A stretch of 13,978 nt of DNA from Kiritimatiellota bacterium (GTDB lineage: Bacteria; Verrucomicrobiota; Lentisphaeria; Victivallales; JAADHT01): contig JAADHT010000067.1 in NCBI GenBank assembly GCA_013151705.1, forward strand, positions 1 through 13,978, written 5' to 3'. Below are positions 1 through 7,065 of this stretch, piece after piece; position 1 is the stretch's first letter; each line of letters starts with the position of its first letter. The translations under genes and the position numbers were made by a program. Below the pieces are notes generated by a model that was not told where the DNA came from, ran no database searches, and saw nothing but the letters and a program-made list of their open reading frames with translations.

Positions 1-199
1 AGGTTCCGTAGACCAACCACCTGGCTTGATTTTATGAGAATTTTAAAATTATTTCCTCCGATCTTGTGTCGAGGGTATTGAAGATTCATTCATCCACAAA
101 GTTGATGACTTTCATTGTTTGCGGGTCAAATTTTTTGTTTTGTAGTCTTTTCCGACGCAACGATCTCTCTCATTTGGCGGTTCATTTGCGGGTGCTCGC

Positions 200-228
200 T
201 TGATTTCATCCGTCTCGGGAATTAGATT
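200..228 (+). promoter_or_regulatory. candidate sigma-70 promoter of the FAD oxidoreductase gene
   Basis: A -35-like TTGATT (200-205) and a -10-like TAGATT (223-228) are separated by 17 bases; each matches the consensus at four of six positions. Transcription would start near 235, giving a leader of about 27 bases that includes the GGAGAG ribosome binding site at 251-256. Found by eye only. The rest of 1-199 shows no convincing gene; a short frame open from base 1 to the stop at about 79-81 could be the tail of an upstream plus-strand gene but is too short to identify. Confidence 0.3.
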
Positions 229-261
229 CACCGTGCTTTGAAGTTATACTGGAGAGTGGAA

Positions 262-1374
262 ATGTCGAATTACGAGCGAAAATACGACGTGGTCGTTTGC
301 GGGGCGGGTGTCGCTGGAATCGCGGCCGCCGTGAAATGCGTCCGCTCCGGACTGGAAACCTGCCTCGTTGAGAAGACGATCATACCTGGAGGTCTCGCGA
401 CCGCCGGGTTGGTGAACATCTTTCTCCCGCTGTGCGACGGCAACGGCAATCAAATCCTGCATGGACTTCCCGAGGAGTTTCTCAAACTAAGTGTCAAATA
501 CGGGCCGGAATCCCCGCCGGCCGGATGGGGAGGAACGCCGGGAACGAAACAGGGGCGATATATGACGGCTTTCTCTCCGGCGGCTTTCATCCTTGCGCTG
601 GACGAGTTGCTTGATGAATCCGGCGTGGATGTCTGGTATGACACGCTATTGATTGACGCCCGCCTTTCAGGAAGACGGTTGGAGGCTGTCGAAGTGGTGA
701 ATAAAAGCGGGCGCGGGTTGTTGACGGCGAAAGCGTTCATAGACGCCACCGGCGACGCGGATATCGCGAAACTCGCGGGTTGCGAGCTCCGCGAGGGGGT
801 GAATCACATGTCCATATGGGCCATTCAAGCCTCCATGAAAAAAGCGGCGGCGGCCATCGAATACGAGGATCCTTCCTTGTTGTTGGATGTCGTCAGGCTG
901 GGAGCCGACGACAAGGGAGACGGTCATCCTGAAGGCGAAAAAAAATTCAGGGGCGTCAATGGAAGGAATGTCTCGGAATTTGTTGTCGCCTCCAGGAGAC
1001 TTTTAAGGGAGCGTTACGCTAATTTAGCGGAAAACGCCCTTGGGCGATATTGTGGTGTTTCCGAATTCCCGTTGACCTTCCCGTTGATGCCGCAATTCAG
1101 GAAAACGAGGATGATCGTGGGCGAAGAGGATGTCGTCGAGGTCGATTATCCAGCGGCTTACTCCGGTGGCGACTCCATTTTCCCGGATTGGAGAAGCGAA
1201 GGTAGGTTGTGGACCGTTCCGGCCGGAGCGCTGCGTCCGCGGGGGGTGGACGCGTTGTTCGCGGCCGGCCGGATCCTCTCCGCCATCGACGACGACGCCT
1301 GGGACGCCGCGCGGGTCATTCCCGTCGCGGCCTTCACCGGCGAACGAGCCGCCGACCTCGCTCGTTCAAGTTAG
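262..1374 (+). CDS. FAD-dependent oxidoreductase (FAD_oxidored-type, NAD(P)-binding Rossmann fold)
   Basis: A 370-residue flavoprotein of the FAD-dependent oxidoreductase type; its substrate cannot be read from the sequence. The N-terminus has the dinucleotide-binding fold: YDVVVCGAGVAGIAAA with GxGxxG at residues 14-19, then LVEK with the ribose-binding Glu at 37, and PGG at 42-44. The second FAD motif, DATGDADIA, is at 161-169. The C-terminal FAD closing segment, FAAGRILSA...DAARVIPVAAFTGERAA, is at about 333-364. No signal peptide is seen, so it is probably cytoplasmic. The ATG at 262 is chosen over the upstream TTG at 238 because GGAGAG sits 5 bases before it and the family begins close to the Rossmann strand. 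It appears monocistronic. The gene after it is on the opposite strand and is a uroporphyrinogen decarboxylase-like relic. The fold is certain; the reaction is unknown. Confidence 0.85.
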   Translation: MSNYERKYDVVVCGAGVAGIAAAVKCVRSGLETCLVEKTIIPGGLATAGLVNIFLPLCDGNGNQILHGLPEEFLKLSVKYGPESPPAGWGGTPGTKQGRYMTAFSPAAFILALDELLDESGVDVWYDTLLIDARLSGRRLEAVEVVNKSGRGLLTAKAFIDATGDADIAKLAGCELREGVNHMSIWAIQASMKKAAAAIEYEDPSLLLDVVRLGADDKGDGHPEGEKKFRGVNGRNVSEFVVASRRLLRERYANLAENALGRYCGVSEFPLTFPLMPQFRKTRMIVGEEDVVEVDYPAAYSGGDSIFPDWRSEGRLWTVPAGALRPRGVDALFAAGRILSAIDDDAWDAARVIPVAAFTGERAADLARSS

Positions 1375-1448
1375 ACCCTATTCGAACAGGGTCAAATTCG
1401 AAAAGGTTTATCCGCCTATGGAGCGAGTCTAAAATTCGAATTTCGAAA

Positions 1449-1727
1449 TCAGACGTTTCGCGCGTCCGCCAAACTCATATCCGTGTCGGGAGCGGGCGTG
1501 AACGCCTCGATGTAGTCCAGATCCGTTCCGGCGACGGCCTTGGCGATTAGTTTATTGTTGTCGTCCAAATGTGTTCCGATTAGTTTTCCATGCTTGCGCA
1601 TTATTTCAGCGGCTTCGTTGTAGTGCTGGACTTGGTATTTCTCAAACGTCTCCACTCCGATCACGCTGGGCACGACATGAACTTTATCTCCATTCAAAAC
1701 GGCTTCAACTCTTTGTCTGGGCGTCAT
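1449..1727 (-). pseudogene. relic of a uroporphyrinogen decarboxylase (URO-D)-like gene, internally deleted and 3'-truncated
   Basis: The 92-codon frame joins two parts of a URO-D/corrinoid methyltransferase-like protein that are normally far apart. Residues 1-21 (MTPRQRVEAVLNGDKVHVVPS) have the N-terminal look of the family. Residues from about 26 on (FEKYQVQHYNEAAEIMRKHG, then KLIGTHLDDNNKLI, then IEAFTPAPDTDMSLADAR) resemble the segment well into the second half of a full protein, which is usually about 340-400 residues. The bulk of the barrel between them is missing, and the frame ends right after LADAR, where full-length relatives continue. The ribosome binding site is intact: AAGGAG lies 7 bases upstream of the ATG. 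A short functional protein is possible but unlikely. The family assignment comes from remembered family patterns, not a search. Confidence 0.65.
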
Positions 1728-1761
1728 GTTCTTTCTCCTTATCGGGTGTGTCGTCAGTAAT

Positions 1762-1779
1762 GAGGCTTCGCCTCTCAGC
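1762..1779 (+). repeat. left copy of an 18-bp direct repeat flanking the ATPase gene
   Basis: GAGGCTTCGCCTCTCAGC is identical to 3129-3146 and in the same orientation. The first 13 bases are themselves a small hairpin (GAGGC-TTC-GCCTC). It lies 32 bases beyond the ATPase stop codon. Nothing outside the 18 bases is conserved between the two copies. Confidence 0.8.
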
Positions 1780-1811
1780 CTTTCCGCCGTCTTGCGGGCA
1801 TGTTGGTTTCG

Positions 1812-3023
1812 CTAATATAGAAACCCGAAAACATACAAGGGAATCTCATATTTTCCACCGTAAAGAATATCGTCTTTCACAAGAAAGGCGTTGTCAAGTT
1901 CGCACTTAATTTGTTTCAGTGTTTTATTTTTCCCGCCTATTTCAAATATGGTTCCACCCACATTGAAATCTCCTTTTTTGCTATAGTGAATCCTCAATCC
2001 GGCGTTTTTCACCATTTTGATGAAAAATATTTCCCTAAGCGTGCCGGTTTCAGCGCCGAATCCCACATCCTCCGCTATCGAGAAATACAAATCAGGATTG
2101 TCAAGATATATTTTTCCCGTTTTTTTCAGTAAATTGCTTCCGGGCTTATTTTCCGAAATCAACTCCACAAGTCCAGTCTCAGCTAGAATATTCAAATAGT
2201 TCGTTACTGTTTTATTATCCAGTCCGATTTTTCCAGCGATGTTGTTCCTGTTCAATTTACCAGGAGGAATTGTCGCCAAATATGCCAAAATCCTTTTGAA
2301 GTTGGATAAATTCTCTGTTTTCAATTTGTAGAAATTGGAGATGTCCTCATAAATGGTTTTCTCTATGATTCTCTGGATTTTTTGATTGTAGAAGTCGATT
2401 CCCTCGAAAGAAAATGGATAATATCCTTTCCCAAGATAGTCTTTGAAATAGCCTTTTAGTTTTTTAACTGACGCTATTTTCCGCTCTATGTCGCTTCGGT
2501 CGTTGATGATTTGATCTATTGTGATTGACGGTAAATCCACGATGTCGTTAAACAGAAGATATTCACGAAAAGACATCCCCGCTATGTGAAACAAAGTTCC
2601 CCTTCGCGATAAATCGTAAATTCCTTTGACAAGATCAATACTGGAACTTCCGGAAAAAACAATTTTTATATCAGGATAAGAATCATAAAGGTTCTTTAAT
2701 TCCTGATTCCAATTATCATACTTATGGATTTCATCAAGAAAAAAATACCTTATTCCATAATCATCATAAAGTTCGTTCACGAAATCCAATAATGTGTTGC
2801 GAGAAAAGTACAGGTTGTCAAGCGACGCGTATATGCAACTTCCCTGATCTTCCACCACCTCGTTTATGTATTGCAGCAAAATCGTCGTTTTTCCCGTTCC
2901 ACGCGGTCCGATTAAACCAGTCAAGCGATCGTCGGTGTTGAATTCATTGAAGATATAGCGGTGGTGTCTATATCTCATCGCATCCAAAAGTCTCCTGGAG
3001 GTTGCTGCTATATGCTCAATCAT
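1812..3023 (-). CDS. AAA-family ATPase with C-terminal DUF4143-like region
   Basis: A 403-residue P-loop ATPase of the AAA_14/DUF4143 type, a widespread prokaryotic family with no settled function. Walker A, GPRGTGKTT, is at residues 39-47. The Walker B-like FFLDEIH is at 94-100, with the catalytic Glu next to the Asp. FSGSSS at 123-128 is a sensor-1-like strand. LSRRGT followed by GMSFREYL at about 138-156 is typical of the family. A winged-helix-like stretch (IAGKIGLDNKTVTNYLNILAETG) is at about 263-285. The ending has charged strands resembling the nuclease-like DUF4143 tail, but no catalytic set could be verified. AAGGAG precedes the ATG by 9 bases. The gene is visibly richer in A and T than its neighbours and sits between 18-bp direct repeats, which suggests transfer or a repeat-bounded cassette. 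It appears intact. Confidence 0.85.
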   Translation of the reverse strand: MIEHIAATSRRLLDAMRYRHHRYIFNEFNTDDRLTGLIGPRGTGKTTILLQYINEVVEDQGSCIYASLDNLYFSRNTLLDFVNELYDDYGIRYFFLDEIHKYDNWNQELKNLYDSYPDIKIVFSGSSSIDLVKGIYDLSRRGTLFHIAGMSFREYLLFNDIVDLPSITIDQIINDRSDIERKIASVKKLKGYFKDYLGKGYYPFSFEGIDFYNQKIQRIIEKTIYEDISNFYKLKTENLSNFKRILAYLATIPPGKLNRNNIAGKIGLDNKTVTNYLNILAETGLVELISENKPGSNLLKKTGKIYLDNPDLYFSIAEDVGFGAETGTLREIFFIKMVKNAGLRIHYSKKGDFNVGGTIFEIGGKNKTLKQIKCELDNAFLVKDDILYGGKYEIPLYVFGFLY

Positions 3024-3128
3024 TGGATTATACTCCTTTTATTTAAAGGAAAAACAGGAGTGTACTCCAATTATTTCGCTTTACAAGTGCTATTTCAATA
3101 AAAGTGGGTGATTTGCGCAGTCGGGGAG

Positions 3129-3146
3129 GAGGCTTCGCCTCTCAGC
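3129..3146 (+). repeat. right copy of the 18-bp direct repeat flanking the ATPase gene
   Basis: Identical to 1762-1779 (GAGGCTTCGCCTCTCAGC). It lies 105 bases upstream of the ATPase start codon and runs straight into a second hairpin, AGCAT-AA-ATGCT, so the right side is part of a longer palindromic cluster that the left copy lacks. Confidence 0.8.
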
Positions 3147-3153
3147 ATAAATG

Positions 3154-3227
3154 CTGTACTCCAAAAGTTTCCCGCATTGGCGAACGCATGCGACCACTCC
3201 GCACTTTGGAGTACAGGCTTCAGCCTG
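3154..3227. repeat. imperfect inverted repeat followed by a REP-like hairpin
   Basis: CTGTACTCCAAAAGT (3154-3168) pairs with ACTTTGGAGTACAG (3203-3216) with a single bulged base, enclosing 34 bases. The right arm runs into CAGGCT-TC-AGCCTG (3214-3227), a 6-bp hairpin followed by CTCTTTTT. The compact inverted arms and the GGCTTC core shared with the 18-bp direct repeat look like a short interspersed palindromic element (REP- or MITE-like). That class is inference; no transposase is nearby. Confidence 0.6.
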
Positions 3228-3325
3228 CTCTTTTTCAATTTATTATTTAGTTTGCAAATGCTCGCTTTGCCGGTGTGTCGGGTTTGAAATGAAACTGGAG
3301 AGAGACATTTTTTCGTTTCGAATGG

Positions 3326-3348
3326 TAAGTTTTATGGCATAAAACTTA
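3326..3348. promoter_or_regulatory. 23-nt perfect palindrome overlapping a TATATA box; possible operator
   Basis: TAAGTTTTAT and ATAAAACTTA are exact reverse complements around a GGC centre, giving 10 bp of symmetry. The right arm leads into TATATAAAAG, which could be a -10 element, so a protein bound here could control a plus-strand transcript. No T-tract follows, so it is not a terminator. Such a transcript would end at the terminator at 3441-3479 after about 120 bases unless it reads through into the glycosyltransferase operon. Confidence 0.35.
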
Positions 3349-3440
3349 TATAAAAGTGGTTGTCGAAAAAGGAACCGTAACGGTTTCGGAGCCAGTCGTT
3401 CAAAAAATCTGATCCGATTCGTTCAAGGCGGGACTTTTGC

Positions 3441-3479
3441 GGGAAAGCGGCATAACATTATGCCGTTTTCCCTTTTTTT
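3441..3479 (+). terminator. strong intrinsic terminator upstream of the glycosyltransferase operon
   Basis: GGGAAAGCGGCATA (3441-3454) pairs with TATGCCGTTTTCCC (3459-3472) over 14 positions with one G-U pair and a four-base loop, followed immediately by seven T residues (3473-3479). It reads on the plus strand, yet no plus-strand gene precedes it for about 2 kb. It must therefore end a short non-coding transcript or act as a leader attenuator for the genes starting at 3575. Confidence 0.8.
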
Positions 3480-3574
3480 GTCTTGATCCCGTTTCCTCAA
3501 ACGTTTGCGATTTTCAAAAAAAGGATTATGTTATAGTCCGCTTTGAAGAAAACCCCGTTCAACAGGAGACGGCG

Positions 3575-4705
3575 ATGAGGATAGGCTTTATAGAAGACAC
3601 AAATTTGAGAGGTGGCACGCAAATATGGGTGAGCGAGGCGGCACGCAAATTTATTGAAGCGGGAGAGGAAATCGTGATTCTGGCGCCGACGGATAGTTTC
3701 GTGGCGAATGAATGCGAAGCCGCTGGCGCGAAGGTGTTCGGTTACGATTGGGACGACATATCACTCAACCCCGATGAATACAAGCGGGTTTGGACGGACG
3801 CGTTGGCGGTCATGGATGTCGCCGTCTGCACGGTACATCCTCCCAGGAACGGGTTCCATTGTTCGGTTTTCGCGGGCGAGTGTTTGAAATCCGGAAATCT
3901 CGAGACGATTCTCATTCCGAAAACCGGAACGATAGTTCCGGAATACAAACGCGAATACTACATTCCGAACGACTCGATCAACGTCCAGGTAGTATGCATC
4001 ACAAACTTCACAAAACGCTATCTCATCGATGAATACGCGATTCCCGAAGAGAAGGTGACGCTGATCTACCAAGGCACGGAAGTCGATCGGTTCACCTCCA
4101 CGGAGGAGACCGTGAGAGAAGCTTACAAGCGCTATAAACTTCCGGACGACGCTGCTCCCGTCCTTGGTTCGGTTGGTTCCTTCGAGGAGCGCAAAGGCCA
4201 GACCGTGCTTCTCGAGACGGCCGCGAAACTCGCGGCGGGTCCTTTGCCCGATGTTCACGCCATGCTGGTGGGAGAGGGGCCCGACGAGGCGATGCTGAAG
4301 AGTTTCGTGGTCGATATGAACCTCGAAAAGCATGTCTCTTTCTTCAGCTTCACTCGCCAGCCCAACTTCATTTTTGACAGAATCGACATTCTGACCTTGC
4401 CGAGTCTTTATAAGGAGGGGTTGCCAAATGTCCTCCTGGAGGCTATGTCCATGGGGCTTCCGGTCGTCTCTTCGCGCATGGCGGGCGTGCCGGAGATAGT
4501 CTTCGACGGAGAAACGGGCTATATGACCGAGCCGGGAAAAGTGGGCGAGTTGGCGGACGTCATCGTCAAGTTATGGTCTGACCAGGATGCCTACAAGCGG
4601 ATGGGACGGAAGGCGCGAGAACTGATGGAGACCAAGTTTGACAAGAAAATCCAATTCGGAAAATTCCTCGAATTCTTCCGTTCTTTGAAAGGAGCCGGGC
4701 TATGA
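3575..4705 (+). CDS. glycosyltransferase family 4 (GT-B fold)
   Basis: A 376-residue retaining GT4-type glycosyltransferase that would move a sugar from a nucleotide donor to an unknown acceptor. The N-terminal Rossmann domain begins MRIGFIEDTNLRGGTQIWV, with the acceptor-side Gly-Gly at 13-14. The donor half starts near 195 with VLGSVGSFEERKGQ, whose Arg206 and Lys207 sit where the phosphate-binding pair of this family lies. LVGEGPDEAML is at 231-241. The E-x7-E signature is complete: EGLPNVLLE, with Glu281 and Glu289. This start is chosen because CAGGAG lies just upstream and the family begins directly at the first beta strand; the frame stays open further up, to 3437, but that part overlaps the terminator. 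No membrane segment is seen, so it is probably cytoplasmic or peripheral. Its stop overlaps the next start as ATGA, so it leads a three-gene operon. Confidence 0.9.
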   Translation: MRIGFIEDTNLRGGTQIWVSEAARKFIEAGEEIVILAPTDSFVANECEAAGAKVFGYDWDDISLNPDEYKRVWTDALAVMDVAVCTVHPPRNGFHCSVFAGECLKSGNLETILIPKTGTIVPEYKREYYIPNDSINVQVVCITNFTKRYLIDEYAIPEEKVTLIYQGTEVDRFTSTEETVREAYKRYKLPDDAAPVLGSVGSFEERKGQTVLLETAAKLAAGPLPDVHAMLVGEGPDEAMLKSFVVDMNLEKHVSFFSFTRQPNFIFDRIDILTLPSLYKEGLPNVLLEAMSMGLPVVSSRMAGVPEIVFDGETGYMTEPGKVGELADVIVKLWSDQDAYKRMGRKARELMETKFDKKIQFGKFLEFFRSLKGAGL

Positions 4706-5277
4706 ATGATACTCGTTGGAAATTTCGCATGTCCGCCGGACTCCTCGTCGCGCTTCTCGGTTTCGCCGGGTGCAAAACAGTCAACGTCAACGAGGCGTTG
4801 CAGGTGCCGGAGGGAACGAAACTCTACACCTCCTACAATATATGGAAACCCGGAAGATGGAAAATCTCCTCTATAAACTACCAACGCGGGAAATTGATTC
4901 CTTTCGGCACTGAAGTCGCAATTGTTGACGCTACTGAAAGATTATTGACGCTTAAGGTCGCGCATACTGGAATGATATTTAAAATAAGGTATCATGAGGA
5001 ATACGGCCTCCAGCCAATGTCGGAATACGTCAAACAGCTACTAACGACCAAAGGCCGACAGGAGCTGGCGAAAGGAATCAAACCGGAAACACTCTCCTCA
5101 ATTCTTGACGGCAAAGTGGTGAAGGGAATGAACAAACGAGAGGTCGAACTCACTTGCGGGCCTCCTTCTCCGCACCGCACGCCCTCCAAAGATCAAACGA
5201 CATGGATCTACTGGCGGTCAAGGTGGAACACATTCCGCGTCATCTTCAAAAACAACAAAGTCATTGAGATTTTATGA
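4702..5277 (+). CDS. lipoprotein with C-terminal BamE/SmpA-like domain
   Basis: A 191-residue envelope protein. It has a basic N-terminus (R5, K7, R9), a hydrophobic stretch at 12-22 and a lipobox FAGC with the lipidated Cys at 24. Lys at +2 gives no inner-membrane retention signal, so outer-membrane anchoring is likely. The -3 Phe is less usual than Leu. The middle part (about 30-105) is unrecognised and beta-rich, with alternating hydrophobic residues. Residues about 131-191 (DGKVVKGMNKREVELTCGPP, then TTWIYWRSR, FRVIFKNNKVIEI) follow the pattern of the small BamE/SmpA-OmlA fold: Gly-Met-x-x-x-Glu-Val-x-x-x-x-Gly-x-Pro, then a Trp-Tyr strand and a closing Val-Phe-x-x-x-x-Val strand. It is coupled on both sides by ATGA overlaps, to the glycosyltransferase before and the phosphoesterase after. 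BamE itself is part of the outer-membrane assembly machine, but a BamE fold alone does not prove that role. Confidence 0.8.
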   Translation: MNDTRWKFRMSAGLLVALLGFAGCKTVNVNEALQVPEGTKLYTSYNIWKPGRWKISSINYQRGKLIPFGTEVAIVDATERLLTLKVAHTGMIFKIRYHEEYGLQPMSEYVKQLLTTKGRQELAKGIKPETLSSILDGKVVKGMNKREVELTCGPPSPHRTPSKDQTTWIYWRSRWNTFRVIFKNNKVIEIL

Positions 5278-6071
5278 GAATCGCCCATGTCTCCGACATC
5301 CATACGGCTTCTCCTCCGACTTCGGTGTCCGCGTTTTTCGACAAACGGCTCTTGGGGACTTTGAACCACGCTTTGAGACGGAGATTCATCCACGACCAGT
5401 CCCTCCTGCCGTATTTGACTGGTTTCGTTCTCGGTATGAAGCCGGATGTGGTTGTAGTGACGGGAGATATAACCTCGACGGGACAGCCCGCGGAATTCGC
5501 AGCCGCTTTGAAGGCGTTAAGACCGATCATCGACGACAAAAGCGTCGAAACGATCTATGTTCCCGGCAACCACGACGCGTATGTGAGGGACAAGCGTTGC
5601 GCCGCGAGTCTCGCGGAAACCTTCTCGATTCTAAACACCGGCGCTCCCGAATTGGACTTTCTTCCGTTCGTGAAAACAATCAGAGGGATCGATTTCATTC
5701 TTGTCAACGAGGCTTTTCCCACAAATATTTTCCTCTCAAGCGGAAAAATAACCAATGAGACAACTGATGCCGTCGAAGAGATATGCTCCGCTGAAAAAAA
5801 GAGTCCCAGAGTCATCGTCGGCCATTTCCCATTGAGACAACAACTCTCCCGCCGCCATTGCCTGGTAAACAAATCACCGCTTTTGAAATTGCTCGATAAT
5901 GGTGTAATAGACTTGTCGCTCTGCGGTCATACCCACAACCCCAAACTAGACCTGGATGACAAGGGACGCGGAGAGGCCACGGCGGGTTCATTCACGAAAA
6001 CGCGGGATGTCAACATGATCGACTATCTACCCGAAACGGACCGCTTTACGGTCGAATCTAAGAGATATTGA
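5274..6071 (+). CDS. calcineurin-like metallophosphoesterase
   Basis: A 265-residue dinuclear-metal phosphoesterase with the full set of family motifs: D8-x-H10 (HVSDIH), G64-D65 (VVTGD), G98-N99-H100-D101 (VPGNHD), H184 (VGHFP) and G218-H219-T220-H221 (CGHTH). No signal peptide or membrane helix is seen, so it probably acts in the cytoplasm or on the inner face of the membrane. The substrate is unknown. Because it shares an operon with a glycosyltransferase and an outer-membrane lipoprotein, a lipid or glycan precursor is a reasonable guess; LpxH and LpxG, which cleave UDP-diacylglucosamine, belong to the same superfamily, but I see nothing that identifies it as either. The ATG lies inside the stop of the lipoprotein gene (ATGA), so its translation depends on the upstream gene. 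Confidence 0.88.
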   Translation: MRIAHVSDIHTASPPTSVSAFFDKRLLGTLNHALRRRFIHDQSLLPYLTGFVLGMKPDVVVVTGDITSTGQPAEFAAALKALRPIIDDKSVETIYVPGNHDAYVRDKRCAASLAETFSILNTGAPELDFLPFVKTIRGIDFILVNEAFPTNIFLSSGKITNETTDAVEEICSAEKKSPRVIVGHFPLRQQLSRRHCLVNKSPLLKLLDNGVIDLSLCGHTHNPKLDLDDKGRGEATAGSFTKTRDVNMIDYLPETDRFTVESKRY

Positions 6072-6082
6072 TTTGTTGGCTT

Positions 6083-6121
6083 GCCACGCCGTAGACGCGA
6101 AGGCGGGCGTCAGTTAGTGGC
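6083..6121 (+). repeat. nested stem-loop downstream of the phosphoesterase gene
   Basis: The outer stem GCCAC (6083-6087)/GTGGC (6117-6121) encloses an inner stem GACGC (6094-6098)/GCGTC (6107-6111). About 10 bases later CGAAAAA (6131-6137) can pair with TTTTTCG (6143-6149), ending in a T-rich stretch. It may serve as a weak terminator for the three-gene operon, or it may be a copy of an interspersed GC-rich palindrome. The remaining spacer to rnhB (6150-6324) is AT-rich and otherwise unremarkable. Confidence 0.4.
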
Positions 6122-6324
6122 GAACAGTAACGAAAAATTTGTTTTTTCGGATTTGTTTCGGATTTCAAAATTAAGATTTCGAATTTAAAAAAAGTGTCAT
6201 TCCCTATTTCCGCTACAAATTCAACGTTTGAGATTGAAGAGACGCATCGGGTAAGGAGTCCTGAATCAGCGGTGTTCGAGCAATAACCATTCGTTGTCGC
6301 TCGCGGATTGAGAAAGGAAAGATA

Positions 6325-7023
6325 ATGCGAAACAGGCGGACGAAATCATCAGAGTCTCGTATGGAGACCCGGCTTTTCGCTCCGAATTCTCCTATGCTGA
6401 AATTCGAGCGGAGGCTTTGGAGCGCCGGGATCGAATTCGTGGCTGGGATCGACGAGGCCGGGCGCGGCCCTCTCGCCGGTCCAGTCGTCGTGGCCGCCGT
6501 CGTCTTCACCAACCGCGGTCTGATACCCGTAGTCAACGATTCGAAGCAACTGACCGCCGCCAAGAGGGAAACCCTGGTCGAGGCTATCAAATCAGCTCCT
6601 GGCGTTTGGACCGCGGTCGTGGAGATATCTCCCGAGGAGATAGACGAGCTGAACATTCTCCGCGCCACTCACAGGGGGATGCGCGCCGCCGCCGCGGGCG
6701 TAGCATCCGCGGAATTCGCGTTGATAGACGGTCTGCCAGTCCCTGATTTTCCTGTCCCTTGCGAATCGATCGTGAAAGGGGACGCTAAATCCGCGAGTAT
6801 CGCGGCGGCCAGCATATTGGCGAAAACGAGAAGGGATGAGATAATGCGGGAATTTCACGAAATCTATCCGGAATACGGATTCGACCACAATAGCGGGTAC
6901 GGCACCGCCGAGCATCTGGCGGCGTTGCGCGAATATGGAGCTACGCCAATTCACAGACGATCGTTCTCGCCGGTGCGCGACGTTATCGATCCGCCACCCG
7001 AACAGTTGGAACTTCAATTCTAA
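6325..7023 (+). CDS. rnhB: ribonuclease HII
   Basis: A 232-residue RNase HII, which cleaves the RNA strand of RNA-DNA hybrids and removes single ribonucleotides misincorporated in DNA. The signature GIDEAGRGPLAGPVVVAAVV is at 41-60. The four acidic metal ligands are D43, E44, D135 (ALIDG) and D153 (KGDAKS), spaced exactly as D16, E17, D108 and D126 of the E. coli enzyme. VNDSKQL (70-76), SIAAASILAKTRRDEIM and GYGTAEH complete the family pattern. The first 24 or so residues are a basic extension beyond the usual start. The ATG at 6325 is used because AAAGGAAAG lies just before it; 6361 and 6394 are in-frame alternatives. It runs towards purO on the other strand and seems to be transcribed alone. 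Confidence 0.95.
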   Translation: MRNRRTKSSESRMETRLFAPNSPMLKFERRLWSAGIEFVAGIDEAGRGPLAGPVVVAAVVFTNRGLIPVVNDSKQLTAAKRETLVEAIKSAPGVWTAVVEISPEEIDELNILRATHRGMRAAAAGVASAEFALIDGLPVPDFPVPCESIVKGDAKSASIAAASILAKTRRDEIMREFHEIYPEYGFDHNSGYGTAEHLAALREYGATPIHRRSFSPVRDVIDPPPEQLELQF

Positions 7024-7065
7024 CACAAATTCGCAAATTTGTATTATATTTCACATTGCTGGCTT

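Larger units (their letters stand above)
3024..3574. other. 551-bp intergenic region with repeats, a palindrome and a terminator
   Basis: No supportable gene was found here. The first part holds the ATPase gene's ribosome binding site. TGTACTCCAA occurs at 3061-3070 and 3155-3164 and inverted at 3206-3215; the first of these is part of the palindrome GGAGTGTACTCC (3057-3068). The second 18-bp direct repeat is at 3129-3146. The later part has a 23-nt palindrome (3326-3348) and an intrinsic terminator (3441-3479). A 63-codon plus-strand frame at 3151-3342 runs through the repeats and has no protein-like character. A weak promoter-like pair precedes the glycosyltransferase gene: TTGCGA near 3506 and TATGTT/TATAGT near 3530-3538. 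Confidence 0.6.

Noticed and set aside
1..81. Frame open from base 1 to a stop at about 79-81 as the end of an upstream gene
   Set aside because: Only 26 codons are visible, with no recognisable motif and another frame also open, so no gene can be supported.
1374..1393. GACCCT/AGGGTC hairpin right after the FAD oxidoreductase gene, as a terminator
   Set aside because: The 6-bp stem has an 8-base loop and is followed by AAATTCG, not a T-tract, so it does not qualify as an intrinsic terminator.
1434..1452. AATTCGAATTTCGAAAT stretch as a binding site or repeat, with a related string near 6172-6186
   Set aside because: The similarity is short and AT-rich, and it could arise by chance or from simple-sequence drift.
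3151..3342. 63-codon plus-strand frame
   Set aside because: It runs through the palindromic repeats, has a cysteine- and serine-rich composition unlike a folded protein, and has no ribosome binding site.
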